NCBI RefSeq assembly: GCF_019430905.1 | Contig: NZ_JAHYCA010000001.1 | Span: forward strand, 605,095 to 669,094 | From: Billgrantia antri | Lineage (GTDB): Bacteria > Pseudomonadota > Gammaproteobacteria > Pseudomonadales > Halomonadaceae | Direction: 5' to 3' | DNA: 64,000 nt | Shown: piece by piece, positions 59,713-64,000 of the stretch | Numbering within the stretch: the first letter of the stretch is position 1 | Layout of the letters: each line of letters starts with the position of its first letter | Position numbers and translations under genes: made by a program | The notes under the pieces: generated by a model | Databases searched by the model: none | What the model saw: only the letters and a program-made list of their open reading frames with translations | Told to the model about the DNA's origin: nothing

Positions 59713-60498
59713 TCATCGTTCCTTCTGCCGGCGGCGCTGCCCACGCTGCTGCCTGGGCGAGATCATGCGCACCCTGACCTTGGGGCGCACCGGCGAAGGC
59801 CCGCCCTGCCCATCGCCTGACAACGGCTCGGCGCCAGACGATGGCGCTGGCTCCCTGGGCGGATGAATGGTGACCCAGGCAAAGACGGGCAGCGTCAGGC
59901 CCCAGTGAATGGCTGTCAGGCGCAGGCCCAGCGTCACCGCAAGCGCCAGGCCAATGGCGATCCCCGGCATGACCTCCAGCGCCCCCAGCCCCACATAGGC
60001 GATACCGCCGGCAATGGAGGCGGTGGCATACACCTCCTGGCGCAGCACCATGGGTACGCGGCGCGCCAGTACGTCGCGTACCATGCCGCCGGCCACACCG
60101 GTCAACAGGCCCATCAGCACCGCCACCACGCCGGGCGCCTCCAGTTGCAGCGCCTTGTGCGCCCCGATCACCGTGAACAGCGCCAGGCCGAAGGCATCGG
60201 CCACCGGCAGGAACACGCGGGAGAGGCGATGAATGTAGTGGAAGCCGACGATGGAGAGCCCCACGGTACCAAGAATGACCCACAGATAGGTCGGGTCGGC
60301 GACCCAGAACACCGGGCGCACGCCCAGCACCAAGTCGCGCAGAGTGCCGCCGCCGATACCGGTGACCGCCGCCAGTACCAGCATGCCGAACGGATCCATG
60401 CGCGAACGACAGGCGAGAATCACGCCCGAGAGGGCGAAGACGACCACCCCCGCCATGTCCAGCCAATACACCAGAGCCGTCAAGTCCTTCTCCTGCAA
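59713..60498 (-). CDS. TRIC/UPF0126 family cation channel-like membrane protein
   Basis: The 261-residue protein has six to seven helices and two inverted-repeat halves, each with the UPF0126/TRIC glycine motif: VLAAVTGIGGGTLRDLVLG and LMGLLTGVAGGMVRDVLAR (G-G-x-x-R-D both conserved). A hydrophilic, arginine- and proline-rich tail of about 50 residues ends it. Prokaryotic TRIC channels pass monovalent cations. It is upstream of, and joined to, the DUF3541-like gene. An AGGAGAAGG site precedes the ATG. Confidence 0.88.
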   Translation of the reverse strand: MQEKDLTALVYWLDMAGVVVFALSGVILACRSRMDPFGMLVLAAVTGIGGGTLRDLVLGVRPVFWVADPTYLWVILGTVGLSIVGFHYIHRLSRVFLPVADAFGLALFTVIGAHKALQLEAPGVVAVLMGLLTGVAGGMVRDVLARRVPMVLRQEVYATASIAGGIAYVGLGALEVMPGIAIGLALAVTLGLRLTAIHWGLTLPVFAWVTIHPPREPAPSSGAEPLSGDGQGGPSPVRPKVRVRMISPRQQRGQRRRQKER

Positions 60499-60533
60499 TG
60501 CGGGCCGTGAGTTGGGGGCAAACTATCGTGCCT

Positions 60534-61118
60534 TCACTGATAGGTCACGACGAGAAAGCTCACCAGTTCCCCGTCGCCACGATTCTCGATGGTGTGCTCG
60601 AGATCGGCATGGTAGTGGGCCGAGTCTCCCGGGTTCAGCTCGCAGCGATTCTCCCCTGCCATGACCAGCGCCTGTCCCTGAGTGACGGTCAGCAGCTCGC
60701 GGGTACCCTCGAAATGCGCAGCGCTCTGCAGCCGTGCTCCGGGCGCCAGACGAATCTCGTAGAATTCGACGTTCTTTTCCATGTGCAGCGGCGAGAGCGT
60801 ACGGATGCGGCAGTCGCGGTCGTCGCGGAACAGTTGGCTGGCGTCGTTGCCGCGCACCACCTCTATGCGTGAGGCCGTCCACGGCTGATCCACCAGGTCG
60901 CCGATGTTCATGTCGAACGCCTGGGCAATACGCAGCGTGACCGCCAGCGTCGGATTGGCCTTGCCGCGCTCGATCTGGCTGAGCATCGAACGGCTGACGC
61001 CAGAGGCCGCCGCCAGCTGCTCCAGGGTGAGCCCACGTCTCTTGCGCAGCTCGATCACCCGGCCGGCAAGACTGCCGGCTTCCGTTTGCGCTTCGTCTAC
61101 CATGGTGGTGTCACTCAC
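60534..61118 (-). CDS. XRE family regulator with cupin domain
   Basis: This 194-residue protein has an XRE helix-turn-helix at about residues 21-76 (ELRKRRGLTLEQLAAASGVSRSMLSQIERGKANPT, broken at its turn), and a cupin_2 domain at about 110-190 with PGDSAHYHADLEHTIEN, where the histidines may bind a metal or ligand. It is divergent from tdh-kbl and probably regulates them in response to threonine or glycine. It stands upstream of the TRIC gene in the same direction, 36 bases away. Confidence 0.9.
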   Translation of the reverse strand: MSDTTMVDEAQTEAGSLAGRVIELRKRRGLTLEQLAAASGVSRSMLSQIERGKANPTLAVTLRIAQAFDMNIGDLVDQPWTASRIEVVRGNDASQLFRDDRDCRIRTLSPLHMEKNVEFYEIRLAPGARLQSAAHFEGTRELLTVTQGQALVMAGENRCELNPGDSAHYHADLEHTIENRGDGELVSFLVVTYQ

Positions 61119-61190
61119 TTCGCATTTCCTCTATACCCAAGGGACAGCTAGACCCGAGAGACGGCTGACCTCGGCGAACAGATTCCATTA

Positions 61191-61233
61191 TGCAGGAAAA
61201 AAATCTTGCAAGAGAGATTTATTCTGCAATACT
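61191..61233. promoter_or_regulatory. Operator-like repeat before tdh
   Basis: TGCAGGAAAAA and TTTATTCTGCA form imperfect inverted arms around CTTGCAAG, a perfect 8-bp dyad, giving three TGCA boxes at 16-18 base steps. AATACT at the right edge could be a -10 with TTGCAA as a -35, so binding here would affect the tdh promoter. It lies between the XRE-cupin start and tdh and is probably that regulator's site. Confidence 0.5.
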
Positions 61234-61331
61234 GGAATTCGTTCTCTCATACTAAACCCAACGTAGTGAATTGCCAGCATCACCCGCACCTTCGCCTGAA
61301 CCCTTCAACCACAAGTCAGGAAGGTAGACAC

Positions 61332-62360
61332 ATGAAAGCACTGATCAAGAAGGAGGCCTCACCCGGCCTCTGGCTGGACGAGGTGCCCGACCCACAGGTC
61401 GGCATCAACGACGTGCTGATCAAGGTGAAGCGCACCGCCATCTGCGGCACCGACGTACACATCTACAAGTGGGACAGCTGGGCGCAGAAGACCATTCCCG
61501 TGCCCATGGTGGTGGGCCATGAGTTCGTCGGCGAGATCGTCGAGGTCGGTTCCAACGTCAACGACTTCCACCCGGGGCAGCTCGTCTCCGGCGAGGGCCA
61601 CGTGGTGTGCGGGCGCTGCCGCAACTGCCTGGCCGGGCGCCGTCACCTGTGCGCGCATACCAGCGGCGTGGGCGTCAATCGTCCCGGCGCCTTCGCCGAG
61701 TACGTAGCGCTGCCGATGTCCAATGTATGGGAGCACAAGCCGGGAATCGACCTCGACGTGGCCGCCATTTTCGACCCGCTGGGCAACGCCGTGCATACCG
61801 CGCTTCAGTTCGATCTGCTCGGCGAGGACGTGCTGATCACCGGCGCCGGGCCGATCGGTGCCATGGCTGCGGCGGTGTGCCGCCATGCCGGGGCGCGCCA
61901 CGTGGTGGTCACCGATCTCAACCCGGGCCGCCTCGAACTGGCCGAACGCCTGGGTGCTACCCGCACCGTGGACGTTCGCCACGAGACACTTGCCGACGTG
62001 CAGCGCGAACTGGGGCTGACCGAAGGCTTCGACGTGGGCCTGGAGATGTCCGGTAGCCCGGCCGCCTTCCGCGACATGCTGGCCAACATGTGTCACGGCG
62101 GCAAGGTGTCGATGCTCGGCATTCCTACCGAGGAGATCGCCATCGACTGGAACACGGTGATCTTCAACATGCTGACGCTGAAGGGCATCTATGGCCGCGA
62201 GATGTACGAGACCTGGTACAAGATGTCGGTGATGATCGAGTCGGGCCTCGACATCTCGCCGGTGATCACCCACCGTCTGCCCTATAGCGAATTCCAGCGC
62301 GGCTTCGACGCCATGCTCAGTGGCGAAGCGAGCAAGGTCGTTCTCAACTGGGAGACATGA
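61332..62360 (+). CDS. tdh: L-threonine 3-dehydrogenase
   Basis: The 342-residue zinc enzyme has every Tdh landmark: catalytic-zinc ligands C38, H63 and E64, structural-zinc cysteines C93, C96, C99 and C107, and the Rossmann loop [20 protein letters not shown]. It oxidises L-threonine with NAD+ to 2-amino-3-ketobutyrate, which KBL then cleaves. An AGGAAGGT stretch precedes the ATG. Its stop is one base before the kbl start, and both form a threonine-catabolic operon. Confidence 0.97.
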   Translation: MKALIKKEASPGLWLDEVPDPQVGINDVLIKVKRTAICGTDVHIYKWDSWAQKTIPVPMVVGHEFVGEIVEVGSNVNDFHPGQLVSGEGHVVCGRCRNCLAGRRHLCAHTSGVGVNRPGAFAEYVALPMSNVWEHKPGIDLDVAAIFDPLGNAVHTALQFDLLGEDVLITGAGPIGAMAAAVCRHAGARHVVVTDLNPGRLELAERLGATRTVDVRHETLADVQRELGLTEGFDVGLEMSGSPAAFRDMLANMCHGGKVSMLGIPTEEIAIDWNTVIFNMLTLKGIYGREMYETWYKMSVMIESGLDISPVITHRLPYSEFQRGFDAMLSGEASKVVLNWET

Positions 62361-62361
62361 C

Positions 62362-63552
62362 ATGTACGGAGCCTTCAAGCAGCACCTGCGCGGCGAGCTC
62401 GACGCCATTCGCCAGGCCGGGCTGACCAAGCACGAGCGCCAGCTGACCACCCCCCAGGGTGCCCATGTCGGCATCAACGCCGGCACCGAGGTACTCAACC
62501 TGTGTGCCAACAACTACTTGGGCCTGGCCCAGCATCCTGAGGTCAATGCAGCCGCCAGGGCCGGGCTCGAGGAGTGGGGCTACGGGCTGGCCTCGGTGCG
62601 CTTCATCTGCGGTACCCAGAGCCTGCACAAGCAGCTCGAGCAGCGCCTGACCGACTTTCTCGGCACCGAGGACACGATCCTCTATCCCTCCTGCTTCGAC
62701 GCCAATGGCGGGCTGTTCGAAACGCTGCTCGGCGCCGAGGACGCGGTGATCTCCGACGAGCTCAATCACGCCAGCATCATCGACGGCGTACGCCTGTGCA
62801 AGGCCCGGCGCTACCGCTACCGCAACAATGACATGACCGACCTCGAGGCGCAGTTGAAAGCCGCCGATCGCGACGGCGCGCGCTTCAAGCTGATCACTAC
62901 CGACGGCGTGTTCTCCATGGATGGGTACATTGCCCGGCTCGACGAGATCTGTGACCTGGCCGAACGCTACGGTGCCCTGGTGCACTTCGACGACTGCCAT
63001 GCCACTGGCTTCCTTGGCGAGGGCGGCCGCGGCACCCACGAGTACCGCGGCTGCATGGACCGTATCGACATCACCACCGGCACGCTGGGCAAGGCGCTGG
63101 GAGGCGCCAGCGGCGGCTATACCAGCGGTAAGCGAGAGATCGTCGAACTGCTGCGACAGCGTTCGCGTCCCTATCTGTTCTCCAACACCGTGGCACCACC
63201 AGTGGTCGCTGGCGCGCTGAAGGCCATCGAGCTGGCCGCCGAGTCCGGCGAGTTGCGCAACCGGCTAACCGTGAACACCGCCTTCTTCCGTGAGGGCCTC
63301 GAGCGTCTGGGCTTCGAGCTGCTGCCCGGCGAGCACCCCATCGTGCCGGTGATGCTGCATGACGCCGGGCTTGCCGGGCGCTTCGCCGAGGAGATGCTCA
63401 AGGAAGGCGTCTATGTGATCGCCTTCTCCTACCCGGTGGTCCCCCAAGGCAAGGCGCGAATCCGCACCCAGATATCCGCCGCGCTGAGTCGCGACGATCT
63501 GGAGTTCGCCCTGGCTGCCTTCGGTCGGGTCAAGGAGCGCCTGGGGCTGTGA
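62362..63552 (+). CDS. kbl: Glycine C-acetyltransferase (2-amino-3-ketobutyrate CoA ligase)
   Basis: The 396-residue PLP enzyme has the alpha-oxoamine synthase fold: [22 protein letters not shown] with the PLP-contacting D and H, and the Schiff-base lysine K244 in [15 protein letters not shown]. It converts 2-amino-3-ketobutyrate and CoA to glycine and acetyl-CoA. The chosen ATG, one base after the tdh stop, is preceded by GGGAGACATG. All key residues are intact. Confidence 0.97.
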   Translation: MYGAFKQHLRGELDAIRQAGLTKHERQLTTPQGAHVGINAGTEVLNLCANNYLGLAQHPEVNAAARAGLEEWGYGLASVRFICGTQSLHKQLEQRLTDFLGTEDTILYPSCFDANGGLFETLLGAEDAVISDELNHASIIDGVRLCKARRYRYRNNDMTDLEAQLKAADRDGARFKLITTDGVFSMDGYIARLDEICDLAERYGALVHFDDCHATGFLGEGGRGTHEYRGCMDRIDITTGTLGKALGGASGGYTSGKREIVELLRQRSRPYLFSNTVAPPVVAGALKAIELAAESGELRNRLTVNTAFFREGLERLGFELLPGEHPIVPVMLHDAGLAGRFAEEMLKEGVYVIAFSYPVVPQGKARIRTQISAALSRDDLEFALAAFGRVKERLGL

Positions 63553-63583
63553 CGGGCCTTTTGTGACGAGCTTTGCCTGAATG

Positions 63584-63615
63584 CCGCGCCGCTGCGGTGA
63601 GAATGGCGCGGTTTC
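63584..63615 (+). terminator. Possible terminator after kbl
   Basis: CCGCGCC and GGCGCGG form a 7-bp stem with a 14-base loop, followed by TTTCT. The T-tract is short, so this is a moderate candidate for ending the tdh-kbl transcript. Confidence 0.4.
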
Positions 63616-63697
63616 TACGCCCTTGGTCGAAGCCTGTCCTTTCGATGAGCAATAGCAGGCATACTGACTGAATCGTTACAGAAAAGTACCGGTCGCC

Positions 63698-64000
63698 ATG
63701 CCTCTGCTCCAGGAAAAGCTAACTCCGCCTGCCCTGCCCGTCAGCGTCGTCGCCCGGGAGCGGCTAAACGACCGCTTCGCGCTGACCGAGCGGGTGCGCC
63801 TGCTGGTGGTCCAGGCCCCCCCGGGGTACGGCAAGAGCGCGCTGCTGGCCGAGCGTCTGCCGCAGTTGGACCAACCGGCGGCCTGGCTGCGCCTGGATGC
63901 ACGCGACGACGCCCCCGAACGCTTCGCTGCCTACTTTCACGCCACCCTGGCCGAGCTCTGCCGCCGGCTCGGTCTCGCGCCGGCGCTCCCCCCGCCGGGC
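63698..64000 (+). CDS. MalT-like LuxR family ATP-binding regulator (N-terminus only)
   Basis: The first 101 residues are visible. They begin MPLLQEKLTPPALPVSVVARERL and contain the P-loop VVQAPPGYGKSALLAERL, then LDARDDAPERFAAYF, the pattern of the MalT/LAL group of STAND-type NTPases with a C-terminal LuxR DNA-binding domain. Such regulators are about 850-900 residues, so most of this one lies beyond the window. The target is unknown. Confidence 0.85.
   Translation, partial: MPLLQEKLTPPALPVSVVARERLNDRFALTERVRLLVVQAPPGYGKSALLAERLPQLDQPAAWLRLDARDDAPERFAAYFHATLAELCRRLGLAPALPPPG

Overview
The window is GC-rich, densely coded DNA with no rRNA, tRNA, CRISPR array, insertion sequence or phage gene that I could see. 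Gene content points to a gammaproteobacterium of the Halomonadaceae (Halomonas-like): a DUF3581 protein, the NAGGN-type M42 peptidase, a threonine dehydrogenase/KBL pair under an XRE-cupin regulator, and ybhP-clsB-ybhN. This placement is an inference from family content, not from a marker gene.

Layout. 1-6250: an aromatic-catabolism operon in one direction (flavin reductase tail, IclR regulator, two HpaG-type FAH proteins, HpaH hydratase, HpaI aldolase) ending in TctB-TctA of a tripartite tricarboxylate transporter; TctC and hpaD/E/F are not in view. 6300-20680: a mosaic of small accessory and stress genes (nitroreductases, PNPOx-like protein, TetR-MFS pair with a perfect palindrome, DUF2945, DUF427, GFA, LysR with a frameshifted SDR, a lipoprotein, LysE with AraC regulator, deaminase, YgjV, a heme-ligand-less bacterioferritin, YciI, VOC, DUF1772, YbaK). 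20700-24920: a DcuC/YfcC-type transporter, a DUF1028 protein and an M20 amidohydrolase in one operon, with a perfect 16-bp palindrome over the promoter and a convergent GntR regulator. 25000-28040: ybhP-clsB-ybhN, phospholipid remodelling. 28169-31580: DUF3820, an orphan NAGGN-type M42 peptidase with an unknown partner, and a thioredoxin/DUF3618/PRC-barrel envelope operon.

31700-36730: DUF1499, a class D beta-lactamase divergent from an AmpR-like regulator, an NAD(P)-binding protein, ArfB ribosome rescue and a voltage-sensor-like membrane protein without a recognisable pore. 36740-43140: a proline-racemase-family enzyme with an MDR oxidoreductase, a lipid kinase, a phosphodiesterase, a CBS protein and a secreted S33 hydrolase. 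43390-52860: a full-length Tricorn-like protease with an acidic insert, ABM protein, MFS, DUF3422, esterase, acyltransferase 3 and DUF3581.

53318-58584 is the stretch I find most interesting: a phosphate-binding-like periplasmic protein, an outer-membrane porin-like protein, a membrane GGDEF-PAS-EAL protein and an N-acyl amino acid synthase-like (exosortase-associated) acyltransferase are packed into one apparent operon with two overlapping junctions. The window ends with a DUF3541-like lipoprotein, a TRIC-type channel, the XRE-cupin regulator, tdh-kbl (threonine to glycine plus acetyl-CoA) with an operator-like repeat in front, and the N-terminus of a MalT-like LuxR regulator.
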